From an uncultured Desulfobulbus sp. (GTDB taxonomy: Bacteria; Desulfobacterota; Desulfobulbia; Desulfobulbales; Desulfobulbaceae): a DNA stretch of 64,000 nt. Under the pieces are notes generated by a model that worked only from the letters and a program-made list of their open reading frames with translations, was not told the DNA's origin and searched no databases. Both the position numbers and the translations under genes were made by a program. This document shows positions 27,690-36,592 of this stretch, piece after piece. Every line of letters starts with the position of its first letter. The first letter of the stretch is position 1. The DNA is taken from assembly GCF_963664075.1 (NCBI RefSeq), contig NZ_OY760916.1, positions 620,001-684,000 on the forward strand. Direction: 5' to 3'.

Positions 27690-28094
27690 ATGTTCTGGAA
27701 CAGGAAAAGTACAGATGGTTCAAAAAAATCAGGTCAGTGGGGTGAGCGTCAGGCCTTGGACTACCTCCGTCGCTGTGGCTACACCATTGTCACGACCAAC
27801 TACCGGAAACGGTACGGTGAAATCGACATAATCGCCCGTCATCAGGACCTGCTGATCTTTGTTGAGGTCAAATACCGGAGTACCATGACGCATGGCTCCG
27901 CCCTCGAGGCCGTTGACTTTCGCAAGCAACAACGCATTTGCAAAGTGGCCATGGCCTATCTGCAGACCTTGCAGGAAGGGGAGTGCAGTGCCCGTTTTGA
28001 TGTCATTGCCGTGTATCCCGCTGCTGAGGGAAAGCATACAGACACGCAAGCCCGTATTGAACATATAGAAAACGCTTTTGATTTTTGCCTCTGA
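27690..28094 (+). CDS. yraN: YraN/UPF0102 family nuclease-like protein
   Basis: The 134-residue protein has the UPF0102 pattern: GERQALDYLRRCGYTIVTTNYR, then GEIDIIARHQDLLIFVEVKYR, which matches the (E/D)...D...ExK metal site of Holliday-junction-resolvase-like nucleases. Its role is unproven. It commonly follows rnhB, as here. AGAGG precedes the ATG. Confidence 0.92.
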   Translation: MFWNRKSTDGSKKSGQWGERQALDYLRRCGYTIVTTNYRKRYGEIDIIARHQDLLIFVEVKYRSTMTHGSALEAVDFRKQQRICKVAMAYLQTLQEGECSARFDVIAVYPAAEGKHTDTQARIEHIENAFDFCL

Positions 28095-28105
28095 GGAGGA
28101 GCAGT

Positions 28106-29116
28106 ATGCAGTCAGCCACCACCGCCCCTGTTGCCATTACCATGGGATGTCCCGCCGGCATCGGTCCTGAAATCCTTTGCCGTCTTTTTGCCGCAAATCC
28201 TGACGCGGTCAGCAACTCGGTCATTCTTGGAGATCTGGGAACATTGCAGCAGGCTGCAGCCCTGCTGGGGCTCTCTCTGGCCATGGTTCCCTGGACGCCA
28301 GGAGAACCGTTAATCCCCGGAACCATGCCCGTTCTTCAGGTAGGGGCCCCCCTGCCTTTGCCTATAGTCTGGGGGCGTCCAACCCTGAGCACCGGTAAGG
28401 CCATGGGCAGCTATATTGAAAAAGCCGTGGAGCTGACACTCTCAGGCGCCTGTTCCGCGGTGACCACCTGCCCGATCAGTAAAAAAAGTCTGCAGGATGC
28501 CGGCTACGCCTACCCGGGGCATACGGAGATGCTGGCCACCCTCACTCAAAGCCCGACCGTACGCATGATGATGGCTGGCCCCACACTGCGTGTGGTTTTA
28601 GTGACTATTCATGTGGCGCTCAATCAGGTCAGTGAGCTCCTCAGCCAGGAAGCGATTATTGACTGCTTGGAGACAACCTGTCTTTCCCTGCAAAAGGATT
28701 TTGGTCTGGAACGTCCGCGTATCGCGGTTGCGGCACTTAATCCCCACGCCGGTGAAGAGGGGATGTTTGGTGATGAAGAAAGCCGCATTATCGTGCCTGC
28801 CATGGAGCGCACCCAACTCAATGCCGAACTCAGTGGGCCCTGGCCCCCGGATACCCTTTTTCATAAGGCCGCTTCGGGCCAGTATGATGCGGTCATCTGC
28901 ATGTACCACGACCAGGGACTGATTCCCTTTAAATTGCTGCACTTCGAAGATGGGGTCAATGTCACCCTTGGGCTGCCCATTGTCCGTACCTCCGTGGATC
29001 ACGGAACCGCCTACGATATTGCCGGCACCAATCAGGCCGATCCCAGCAGTCTGCAGTCTGCACTTTCTATGGTCCACTCCATAGTGACAAATCGCCTTAA
29101 CTGGAGACAGCTATGA
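28106..29116 (+). CDS. pdxA: 4-hydroxythreonine-4-phosphate dehydrogenase
   Basis: PdxA oxidises 4-phosphohydroxy-L-threonine in DXP-dependent pyridoxal phosphate synthesis. The 336-residue protein shows TMGCPAGIGPEI at the N terminus, the YPGHTEML metal-ligand histidine block, ALNPHAGE, YHDQGLIPFKLL and TSVDHGTAYDIAG, all family hallmarks. The ATG at 28106 follows AGGAGGAG. Other pdx genes are not in the window. The 3' end overlaps tmk by four bases. Confidence 0.96.
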   Translation: MQSATTAPVAITMGCPAGIGPEILCRLFAANPDAVSNSVILGDLGTLQQAAALLGLSLAMVPWTPGEPLIPGTMPVLQVGAPLPLPIVWGRPTLSTGKAMGSYIEKAVELTLSGACSAVTTCPISKKSLQDAGYAYPGHTEMLATLTQSPTVRMMMAGPTLRVVLVTIHVALNQVSELLSQEAIIDCLETTCLSLQKDFGLERPRIAVAALNPHAGEEGMFGDEESRIIVPAMERTQLNAELSGPWPPDTLFHKAASGQYDAVICMYHDQGLIPFKLLHFEDGVNVTLGLPIVRTSVDHGTAYDIAGTNQADPSSLQSALSMVHSIVTNRLNWRQL

Positions 29117-29727
29117 AACGAGGGCTCTTCATTGCCTTTGAAGGAATTGACGGTACGGGTAAATCAACGCAGCTGCCCCTGCTGGCCGCACATCTCCGTT
29201 TATTGGGGCATAGCGTGGTGGAAACACGTGAGCCCACTGCAGGCCCCTATGGGCAGCGAATACGTGCGCTTTATACCGATCGTGGTCAGGTAAGTCTGGA
29301 AGAGGAGCTGGAGCTTTTTATCAAGGATAGAGAAGAACATATCCTCAACTGTATTGAACCTGCTCTAGGGGCAGGGCAGATTGTCCTTACCGATCGTTAC
29401 TACTTTTCTACTGCTGCCTACCAGGGCGCAGCGGGACTCGATGCGCAGGCGATATTCAGACGGCACGATTTTGCACCCGAACCAGATAGAGTGATACTTC
29501 TCACTCAGACCCCGGCGGAAAGTGTGCAGCGTATTCAGTGGGGGCGTGGTGAAGAGCTCAATGATTTTGAGCAGCTCGATCAGCTGGAAAAGGTCGCGAA
29601 CCTGTTTGCCTCATTTTCCCAAAACTGTATTGTCAGAATTCCTGCAACTGACAGTATAGAGCAGGTGCAGATGGCAATTCGCAAGGCTATTGTACCATTG
29701 CTTGCAGATTTTGGAGGTGCATGTTGA
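29113..29727 (+). CDS. tmk: Thymidylate kinase
   Basis: Tmk phosphorylates dTMP to dTDP. The 204-residue protein shows the P-loop FEGIDGTGKSTQ near residue 9, the ETREPTAGPYG segment and LTDRYYFSTAAYQGA (DRY/DRH motif). Start overlaps the pdxA stop (ATGA). Confidence 0.95.
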   Translation: MKRGLFIAFEGIDGTGKSTQLPLLAAHLRLLGHSVVETREPTAGPYGQRIRALYTDRGQVSLEEELELFIKDREEHILNCIEPALGAGQIVLTDRYYFSTAAYQGAAGLDAQAIFRRHDFAPEPDRVILLTQTPAESVQRIQWGRGEELNDFEQLDQLEKVANLFASFSQNCIVRIPATDSIEQVQMAIRKAIVPLLADFGGAC

Positions 29728-31472
29728 GCCTGGCCTCAGGTGCAAAAATATGCAAATGGATTATTATCAGGGGCCTGCTGCTCCTCACAGCAGGTTGTGC
29801 CGGCTCCCCGCCTCCTCCTGCAGAACCAGCCCCCTCTTCATTGACTTCTGCTGGTCAGACCATCGATCGGCGCTGTTCAAGTTTTAATTTTCTCTGGGCG
29901 CGACACGCGGAGCTTCTGCTCCGATTCGATGAGGCTCTGGAATATTATCAGAAGGCTCTGGCCTGTGATGGGGAGGCCGATACCATCAGCGAGAAGATTC
30001 CCATTCTTCTCCTTCGTTTGGAGCGAACCAATGAGGCTTGTACCTGGTTAGCCCAGTACCTTGAGAATCATGCCGATAAAGTCGGTATGCGTATGCTCTA
30101 TGCCAAGGTGCTGCAACGACAAGGGAAAACGGCCGAGGCCATGGGCCAATACGAGATCGTTAGTCAACAGAACCCTGAGGATGCGGCCATTTTACTGTTA
30201 CTCTCCGAGATGTATATCAGTGCGGAGAGGCCGGAGGCTGCTCGGTCATTGTTGGCGCGTGTTTTTGAACGTGAGCCGAATTCTTACCTGGCCCATATCT
30301 TGACCGCCCGTATGTACCTGGCAGAGAAAAATATCGATAATGCGGTGCGCCATTATAACAAGGCGTTGGCGCGGAATTGGTCTGCTGAACTGCAGATGGA
30401 ACTGGGGCAGGCCCTGATCAAGGCAGAACGCTATCGGGAGGCAGCTCGGCTGTATAAGGAGCTGATTAAAAAAGCACCGCACAATGAGCCTGCCTACCTT
30501 GCCTTGGTTCAGGTCTATCTGCTCCAAAAAAAGGAAGCTAATGCTTTAGGCGAGTTGTATCGACTCCGTGAAGTTGCTCAAGAGCCACAACGGGTGGAGA
30601 TCACCATTGCCCGTCTCTATGCCAAACAAAAACGCTATGGGAAAGCGATCCTTTTTCTGAAGCGGGCATTACGTCGTGAAGAACTCTCCGAGGCTCGTTA
30701 TTTTCTCGCCTTGCTGCAGGTACAACAGGGACAATTGGACACAGCCTTGCAAAACCTGCGTCACATTGAGCCCGGGGATACGGAATATGAAGACGGATTC
30801 TTCCTCCAGATTCGTATACTCAGGGAACAGGATGACCTTGGACAGGTCAGAAGACTTCTGAAAAATGCAATAGAGCAGGGGACGATGCACAATAGTGAGC
30901 TCTATATCATGCTTGCTGCGCTCTACCAGTTTGAAGAACGCGATGAACTCAGTAAAAAAGTGCTCAGACAAGGAATGAGAGCCTATCCCCGTGACGTGAG
31001 TATTCGCTATGAATATGGACTCCTGCTGGAAAATGAAGGGAATCATGAGCGGGCAATGGAGGTTATGCAGGAGGTGATCAAAATTAAGCCTGATCATGCC
31101 GCTGCCCTCAATTTTATCGGTTATAGCTGGGCCGAGGCGAATCAGAATTTGGAACAAGCTCTGGGATATATTCTTCGGGCAATTCAACTTAATCCAGATA
31201 ACGGTTTTATCTACGATTCCCTGGGCTGGGTGTATTATCGACTAGGGGCGTTTGATAAGGCCATTGATGCCCTCAAGAAAGCCCTTGAGCTAACACCGGA
31301 AGATGCGCCGATTCATGAACACATTGGCGATGTCTATCAGGAAGGTGGTCAGATAAAAAACGCTTTACAGGCGTATTCTAATGCCCTTTTGTATAGCAAA
31401 GAAGAGGATCCGTTGGAAAAAGAGCGGCTGCGCAATAAAATCAACGCACTTCAGGAGCAAGAGTCCAGGTGA
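29721..31472 (+). CDS. TPR-repeat lipoprotein
   Basis: The 583-residue protein begins with a hydrophobic signal and a lipobox LLTAGC (Cys26). A Pro-rich linker leads into at least ten tetratricopeptide repeats covering almost the whole protein (for example ALEYYQKALACD, ARHYN-like RHYNKALARN, AIDALKKALELTPEDAPIH). Such proteins are scaffolds; partners are not visible. Its ATG lies inside the tmk end with GGAGG upstream, and its stop overlaps the next gene, so it is in one transcript with tmk and the LolB-like gene. Confidence 0.85.
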   Translation: MLSLASGAKICKWIIIRGLLLLTAGCAGSPPPPAEPAPSSLTSAGQTIDRRCSSFNFLWARHAELLLRFDEALEYYQKALACDGEADTISEKIPILLLRLERTNEACTWLAQYLENHADKVGMRMLYAKVLQRQGKTAEAMGQYEIVSQQNPEDAAILLLLSEMYISAERPEAARSLLARVFEREPNSYLAHILTARMYLAEKNIDNAVRHYNKALARNWSAELQMELGQALIKAERYREAARLYKELIKKAPHNEPAYLALVQVYLLQKKEANALGELYRLREVAQEPQRVEITIARLYAKQKRYGKAILFLKRALRREELSEARYFLALLQVQQGQLDTALQNLRHIEPGDTEYEDGFFLQIRILREQDDLGQVRRLLKNAIEQGTMHNSELYIMLAALYQFEERDELSKKVLRQGMRAYPRDVSIRYEYGLLLENEGNHERAMEVMQEVIKIKPDHAAALNFIGYSWAEANQNLEQALGYILRAIQLNPDNGFIYDSLGWVYYRLGAFDKAIDALKKALELTPEDAPIHEHIGDVYQEGGQIKNALQAYSNALLYSKEEDPLEKERLRNKINALQEQESR

Positions 31473-32281
31473 CGCTGCATAAATTTGGATGGATAGCAGC
31501 CATGTTCTTGGGGGTGCTGCTTACTGGATGCGCAAGCAAGATTCCGCAAACCACAGCACTTTCGCCAACCGAGTCGCTTCATGCTTTAAAGTGTTGGTCT
31601 GCTTTTCTTGAGCATCCCAGCCCACAGGCCCTGGACGCTGATTTCCGACTACGCTGGAAGGTACTAGGGAGTCAGGGCGGTGTTGATACGATGCTCGTCA
31701 TGCAGCACCCGGGCAACCTCCGTTTCGCAGCCAATGATCCCTTAGGCAGGGCCCTTATATTACTGGTTTCAGATGGGAGTCGTTTTACCCTGGTTGATAA
31801 CCGCAAGGCTGAGGCCTATGTCGGTAAGACCGATTCTGCACTCTGGCACGAGTATGTCCCCGCATCGATCGCCCCAGAAGACCTCTTTGCCTACCTGGGA
31901 GGTCTGGTCGAGCCCATATGGATCGGCCAGGTAGAACCGTTTCTCGATACCCAGGGAAGGGGATACTGGTACCGTTTTCAAGATCAGCTGGGGCTGACCC
32001 ACTATGTACTTTTAGAAGGGCAGGTGGGCAGAGTAGCGCGACACTTGCTTTTTGACAAAGAGGAAGACGATCTGCTGGATATCAATTACAGCGGGCAGGC
32101 TGGTTCTCCGAACCCCGGAGAGGAGGGACTGCAATGGCCTCAACTGGTGAAGGTGAGTGGTGAGGCCGTGACTGGAGAAGTTGAGCTCTCCCTGGAAAAG
32201 CTCTACGGCTTTTCTGTCCGGGGGGCAAGCGCCTTTCGACTTAACCTGCCCCCGCATTACAAAGTGAAAGAAGTACGTTAG
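31469..32281 (+). CDS. LolB-like outer-membrane lipoprotein (DUF4292-like)
   Basis: A 270-residue lipoprotein: signal peptide ending LLTGC (Cys21), then a beta-rich domain with RLRWKVLGSQGGVDTMLVMQ and LGRALILLVSDGSRFTLVDNR, resembling LolA/LolB-fold or DUF4292 domains that bind lipid moieties. It begins with GTG overlapping the stop of the TPR lipoprotein gene. A role in lipoprotein insertion together with that TPR partner is inference; it is not a canonical LolB. Confidence 0.72.
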   Translation: MTLHKFGWIAAMFLGVLLTGCASKIPQTTALSPTESLHALKCWSAFLEHPSPQALDADFRLRWKVLGSQGGVDTMLVMQHPGNLRFAANDPLGRALILLVSDGSRFTLVDNRKAEAYVGKTDSALWHEYVPASIAPEDLFAYLGGLVEPIWIGQVEPFLDTQGRGYWYRFQDQLGLTHYVLLEGQVGRVARHLLFDKEEDDLLDINYSGQAGSPNPGEEGLQWPQLVKVSGEAVTGEVELSLEKLYGFSVRGASAFRLNLPPHYKVKEVR

Positions 32282-32368
32282 TGCTCATCCAGAAACTTTT
32301 TGTGCTCAATTTTCCAGAGTCTGCACATACCTGAACGTGCTTGAAAAATTGTATTATTCAAGACATCC

Positions 32369-33565
32369 TTATTTTTTGAGGATATTGACGATAATCACAA
32401 AAAGGTTGTCATCCTTGAAAAAAACTTGTTGCAGGTCATAGCTGTGGTTGGGCTCAAGATCAATGACCACCCGAACCTTTTCCGGTTTTTTGGTGGTGCT
32501 GATGCGCAGCGCCTTGACATATTTCCCGTCGGTAAGAATACGTTTTTTGGTCTCAGCAGTGAGTGTGGTCTTGTTAAAGTCACAGATCACACGAGGGATC
32601 CCTTCTTCAACTCCATGTACTGAGGGAGGGTAAAATCCATTAAGTTTAAACATGACCATCTCTCCCTTGGGAGAGGCCGGGTCAAACTTGACAGAGAGAA
32701 GTTCACGTTTGGGTGGCGCCAACAAAGACTCAGGCTTTGGCTGTACAGCCGTTTGGAGCTTCTTGTTTGTTTGTTTGACTTCTTTTGCCGGCTTATTGGG
32801 GGGAGGCAGGGGCTTTGTGTCTGCTTGAACTCTGGCTTTTTGTGAGGGGATTTCTGGCTCTTGTGTTTTTGTTGTTTGGGCAGTTGCTACTTTTTGTTCC
32901 ACCTTTGGCGGTGCAGCAGGCTCTGGCTTGGGTATCTTTACCTGAGCCTGTGCTGAGCTGGAGTCTTTGGCCCGCTTAACAGGCTTGGGCGATACTGAGG
33001 ACTGTTCACTAGGGATGGGCGCTCTCTCAGTTTTCGAGTGGGGCTTTTGAACAATACTTGAGGGGACCGCCGATGGAGTAATCGGTTTTTCCAGTTTTTC
33101 TACAGTCGAGGTCGCTGCGGCAGGTGCTGGAGAAGGCGCAACGGTTTTTTTCGTTGTAAAGCGGACTGTTAGAGTTGAGTTTGCTTGGTTGAAACTCTGA
33201 TGATAACTCAGGTTATCCAGTGTTTTCAGATCAAAAACAATACGCGTTTTTGCAGCGGTTCCTGTGTGCATACCTACCCGAATCGATTTAAGAAACGGGC
33301 CGGTTAATTGCGTCAGGTTTTTAACCTGCCGGGCCTGGGTCATATCGGCAAAATCAAAGACTAACCGTGGCGATTGGCCTTTTAATGTGAAGGCTTTTGG
33401 ACTATAGGACCCATTGAGCTTGAGTACGACCTGCTCACTTACTGAAGAGAGGACGCTGTGGCTGATTTGCTGAAGCCGAGGCGTTTCAGCAGCTAGGGTC
33501 ATGCCGAGCATACAAAGCAGGATCAGTAAAGACCGTGAAAGATGTGCGAATATCTTAGTGTTCAT
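32369..33565 (-). CDS. AMIN-domain periplasmic protein
   Basis: The 398-residue protein has a cleavable signal peptide (SLLILLCMLGMTLAAE) and two AMIN-like domains: one at about 30-145 (VVLKLNGSYSPKAFTLKGQSPRLVFDF ... FLKSIRVGMHTG ... TRIVFDL) and one at 290-398 (MVMFKLNGFYPPS ... IPRVICDFNKTT ... KVRVVIDLEP). AMIN domains bind peptidoglycan and steer envelope proteins such as amidases or secretins; no catalytic domain is attached here. The middle (145-290) is a low-complexity Lys/Pro/Ala/Gln linker. ATG 33565 has GGAAAG upstream. The gene points toward the LolB-like gene. Confidence 0.85.
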   Translation of the reverse strand: MNTKIFAHLSRSLLILLCMLGMTLAAETPRLQQISHSVLSSVSEQVVLKLNGSYSPKAFTLKGQSPRLVFDFADMTQARQVKNLTQLTGPFLKSIRVGMHTGTAAKTRIVFDLKTLDNLSYHQSFNQANSTLTVRFTTKKTVAPSPAPAAATSTVEKLEKPITPSAVPSSIVQKPHSKTERAPIPSEQSSVSPKPVKRAKDSSSAQAQVKIPKPEPAAPPKVEQKVATAQTTKTQEPEIPSQKARVQADTKPLPPPNKPAKEVKQTNKKLQTAVQPKPESLLAPPKRELLSVKFDPASPKGEMVMFKLNGFYPPSVHGVEEGIPRVICDFNKTTLTAETKKRILTDGKYVKALRISTTKKPEKVRVVIDLEPNHSYDLQQVFFKDDNLFVIIVNILKK

Positions 33566-33596
33566 GCGTCTTTCCACTAATACGAGTTATTTGAGT

Positions 33597-33625
33597 ACAT
33601 TATTTTTGATTCGAGCCGCGCGCAA
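33597..33625 (-). promoter_or_regulatory. Candidate promoter for AMIN-domain gene
   Basis: On the minus strand TTGCGC and TAATGT are 17 bases apart. The rest of 33566-33859, the divergent region toward the radical SAM gene, is AT-rich and holds one short possible reading frame (see findings). Confidence 0.3.
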
Positions 33626-33859
33626 TATTTTCGAAGAATTCCTCGTGCGGTGCATAACGACGAATCTACACGATTCAACAAGTTTTTCCTCCTATAGGGA
33701 GCTTGCTGCAAAAGTTGCGCCTGGCCAGCAAAATGAATTGGATGAGATTGTAGCTTTTGTTTTATTTGATTCCCCTGACACGAGGAAACGTTGTTTTTAT
33801 TCAAATATTTTTTTCGAATTACGCTACCTTTTTTTATTTTTCTTTACACGTAGGTCCCG

Positions 33860-36406
33860 ATGAGAGATGCCCGTCCCCTGGATATAGGGAAAATTTTACC
33901 GTTGGTCCGCAAGCCGGGTCAGTATGTTGGCGGAGAGCTGCACGCCGTTGACTCCATGCCCGATGATGTTCACCTCAATTGCTGCCTGTTGTTTCCTGAT
34001 CTGTACGAGATCGGTATGTCCCATCAGGGACTGCAGATTCTCTATCATATCTTAAACAGCGATCCCCGTTTTATTGCCCACCGCAGTTATGTGCCGGATG
34101 TGGATATGGAAGCGGAGATGTTGAACGCTGGCCTGCCACTGTTTACGCTTGAGGCCAAGGTCCCCGTTGCTGCCTACGATATGTTGGGGATCACGCTGCC
34201 CTATGAGCTCTGCTATACCAATATTCTCACCGCATTGAATCTTGCTGGCATCCCCGCACGCACTGAAGATCGCGACGAATCGCACCCAATTGTCCTTGCC
34301 GGTGGTGCCTGCGCCCTGAATCCCGAGCCGGTGGCTGATTTTTTTGACGCCATCGTTCTGGGTGATGGCGAGGAGATTATTCTCGAGCTGGCTGAGCTGT
34401 TGCTTGAGGCCAAAAAAGCGTCCACCCCACGACAGAAGATTCTGGAGCAGCTGGCAGAAATTCCCGGTATCTATGTACCTTCTTTTTTTGCCCCCCGCTA
34501 CGAGCAAGATCAACTCCAGGCCATCGAGCCGCTCAAGTCCGAATATTCGGAGGTCAGAAAACGGGTACTTCCCCAGCTCAGTCGCGCACCTTATCTCCAT
34601 AACCCCCTGGTTCCAGTGGTCAAGACCGTGCACGATCGCCTGGGCGTGGAGATTGCCCGCGGCTGCACCCGCGGCTGTCGCTTCTGTCAGGCGGGGATCA
34701 CCTACCGTCCGGTACGCGAGCGCACCCAGGAAGAAATCATGGAGCTGGCCAATGCCGGCATTGAGAGTTCCGGCTTTGAAGAGCTGGCTCTGTTGAGTCT
34801 TTCCACCGGTGATTTTTCCTGTCTGGGGCCTTTGATGGGCTCACTTATGGATCGGTTTGCCGAGGAGTATGTTTCTGTCTCCATGCCCTCCATGCGTGTC
34901 GGAACTTTGACTCCAGAAATCATGGAAGAGATCAGGCGAGTCAGAAAAACAGGATTCACCATTGCCCCGGAAGCAGGAACGGACCGGCTGCGCGAGGTCA
35001 TCAACAAGGGGATCACCGAAGAGGATCTGCTCAGCACCTGCCACGACGCCTTCTCCCTGGGCTGGAAACTGATCAAATTGTATTTCATGATTGGCCTGCC
35101 CACGGAAACCGATGAAGATATCGAAGGCATTATTTCTCTGGCCAGAAAGGCTCGTGCCCAGATAAAGCAGCAGGGAAGGGGGAAACCGATCCAGATCAAC
35201 CTGGGCGTTTCCACCTTTATCCCCAAGCCCCATACCCCGTTTCAGTGGGAGCCGCAGATTGGGCTTGAGGCCTCACGGGAGCGTCTACGTCAGCTCAAAG
35301 GCATGTTGCCCCGTGGTGGTTTTAAACTCAAATGGCACGACCCGGAACAGTCCTTTTTAGAAGGCGTCTTTTCCCGGGGCGATCGCCGACTCTCCTACCT
35401 GCTCGAAGCAGCCTGGAAGGATGGAGCCCGGCTTGACAGCTGGTCCGAACACTTTGACCTGGAGCGCTGGCTGAAGGCGGCCCATACCTGTGGGCTTGAT
35501 CTTGAAACCTACCTGCGCAGACGCAAGAGAGGTGAAGTCCTCCCCTGGGATCACCTCCATAGTGGGGTTGACCGCTCCTTTTTTGAGCAGGAGTTGGAGA
35601 ACGCTCTTATTCGCCAGTACACGCCGGATTGCCGCAACCACGGGTGTCAGGGCTGCGGCCTCTGCGATTTTAAAGAGATACGGCCGGTGGTTCATAAAGA
35701 GGCCGAGGTGGCTCCACGCAAAAAACGTTCTTCCTGGAACCGAAACAAGGAGCAGCAGCACCCCTATAAATATCGTGTGCATTATTCCCGTGTGGGCGAT
35801 AGTCGCTTTTTCGGGCACCTGGAGCTGTTGCAGTTGATTTTTCGCGTGCTGCAGCGAGCTGGGCTTCCGGTCCTTTTTTCCAGTGGGTTCAACCCCTCTC
35901 CCAAGGTCTCTTTTTCCCAGGCTCTACCCGTTGGGGTGGAAAGCCTGGACGAATCCTTTGATGTGGATCTGGCAGAGCCGCTTTCCTCTCTGCCGGAGGC
36001 GATCGAGCGTTTAAATAATGAGTTGCCAAGTTTTATCCGGGTACATGCCATCACACCTGCGCCCAAAAAGACCCAGGCGGCCTTTGTGACCCACTATACG
36101 ATCAACCTCCATGGAGGCCCTGACCCCGAGGAGATCAAAGAGCGCATCGCCTCCTTTATGGGACAGGAAGAGTTCATTATTGAGCGATTTCGCAAAAATC
36201 GGCGCCAGGAGCTTGACCTGCGTTCTCTGGTCTCCACCCTCCGACTCAGTGATGAAGGGATTGAGCTCAATTTACTGGGAGAGCAGGGCAAACCCGGAAC
36301 CAACCCCAGGGAGATCCTTGAACAGGTACTCGGGCTCGACAGTCGTGCAGCCTTGCAGGCATCCATTGTCAAAACCGAGGTTCGCGAAAGCCCATCCCTG
36401 TCTTGA
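33860..36406 (+). CDS. Radical SAM protein with B12-binding-like N terminus and DUF2344 C terminus (TIGR03960/TIGR03936 type)
   Basis: The 848-residue protein combines an N-terminal region with LFPDLYEIGMSHQGLQILYH and IVLAGGACALNPEP, resembling B12-binding radical SAM enzymes, with a radical SAM core whose cluster site is C269-x3-C273-x2-C276 (RGCTRGCRFCQAG). The C-terminal 230 residues (YKYRVHYSRVGDSRFFGHLE, VLFSSGFNPSPKVSFSQALP) form the DUF2344 radical-SAM-linked domain, here fused although separate in some bacteria. Substrate is unknown; the family often neighbours RNase G, which is not found here. No close ribosome site is seen before the ATG. Confidence 0.9.
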   Translation: MRDARPLDIGKILPLVRKPGQYVGGELHAVDSMPDDVHLNCCLLFPDLYEIGMSHQGLQILYHILNSDPRFIAHRSYVPDVDMEAEMLNAGLPLFTLEAKVPVAAYDMLGITLPYELCYTNILTALNLAGIPARTEDRDESHPIVLAGGACALNPEPVADFFDAIVLGDGEEIILELAELLLEAKKASTPRQKILEQLAEIPGIYVPSFFAPRYEQDQLQAIEPLKSEYSEVRKRVLPQLSRAPYLHNPLVPVVKTVHDRLGVEIARGCTRGCRFCQAGITYRPVRERTQEEIMELANAGIESSGFEELALLSLSTGDFSCLGPLMGSLMDRFAEEYVSVSMPSMRVGTLTPEIMEEIRRVRKTGFTIAPEAGTDRLREVINKGITEEDLLSTCHDAFSLGWKLIKLYFMIGLPTETDEDIEGIISLARKARAQIKQQGRGKPIQINLGVSTFIPKPHTPFQWEPQIGLEASRERLRQLKGMLPRGGFKLKWHDPEQSFLEGVFSRGDRRLSYLLEAAWKDGARLDSWSEHFDLERWLKAAHTCGLDLETYLRRRKRGEVLPWDHLHSGVDRSFFEQELENALIRQYTPDCRNHGCQGCGLCDFKEIRPVVHKEAEVAPRKKRSSWNRNKEQQHPYKYRVHYSRVGDSRFFGHLELLQLIFRVLQRAGLPVLFSSGFNPSPKVSFSQALPVGVESLDESFDVDLAEPLSSLPEAIERLNNELPSFIRVHAITPAPKKTQAAFVTHYTINLHGGPDPEEIKERIASFMGQEEFIIERFRKNRRQELDLRSLVSTLRLSDEGIELNLLGEQGKPGTNPREILEQVLGLDSRAALQASIVKTEVRESPSLS

Positions 36407-36441
36407 GAATTTTCTGGGATTACTGTAGATATTGCCAGTCT

Positions 36442-36479
36442 CCCTGAATCCGTGACCACCCACCCTTATGGATTCAGGG
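36442..36479. repeat. Inverted repeat CCCTGAATCC / GGATTCAGGG
   Basis: Perfect 10-base arms with an 18-base loop lie between the radical SAM gene and the trpB2 gene. There is no T-run, so it is not a standard terminator. The arms are related to those of 1796-1843. Confidence 0.5.
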
Positions 36480-36592
36480 GGCAGTCTGCCAAAAGACATC
36501 CCCGTCTTTTACCGGCACGATGTAACGAGTGTACGCCAGTCACGTTCAATAATAACTAGTGTTTGTAACTCAATGCTAAGAGAGGAAAAGTC

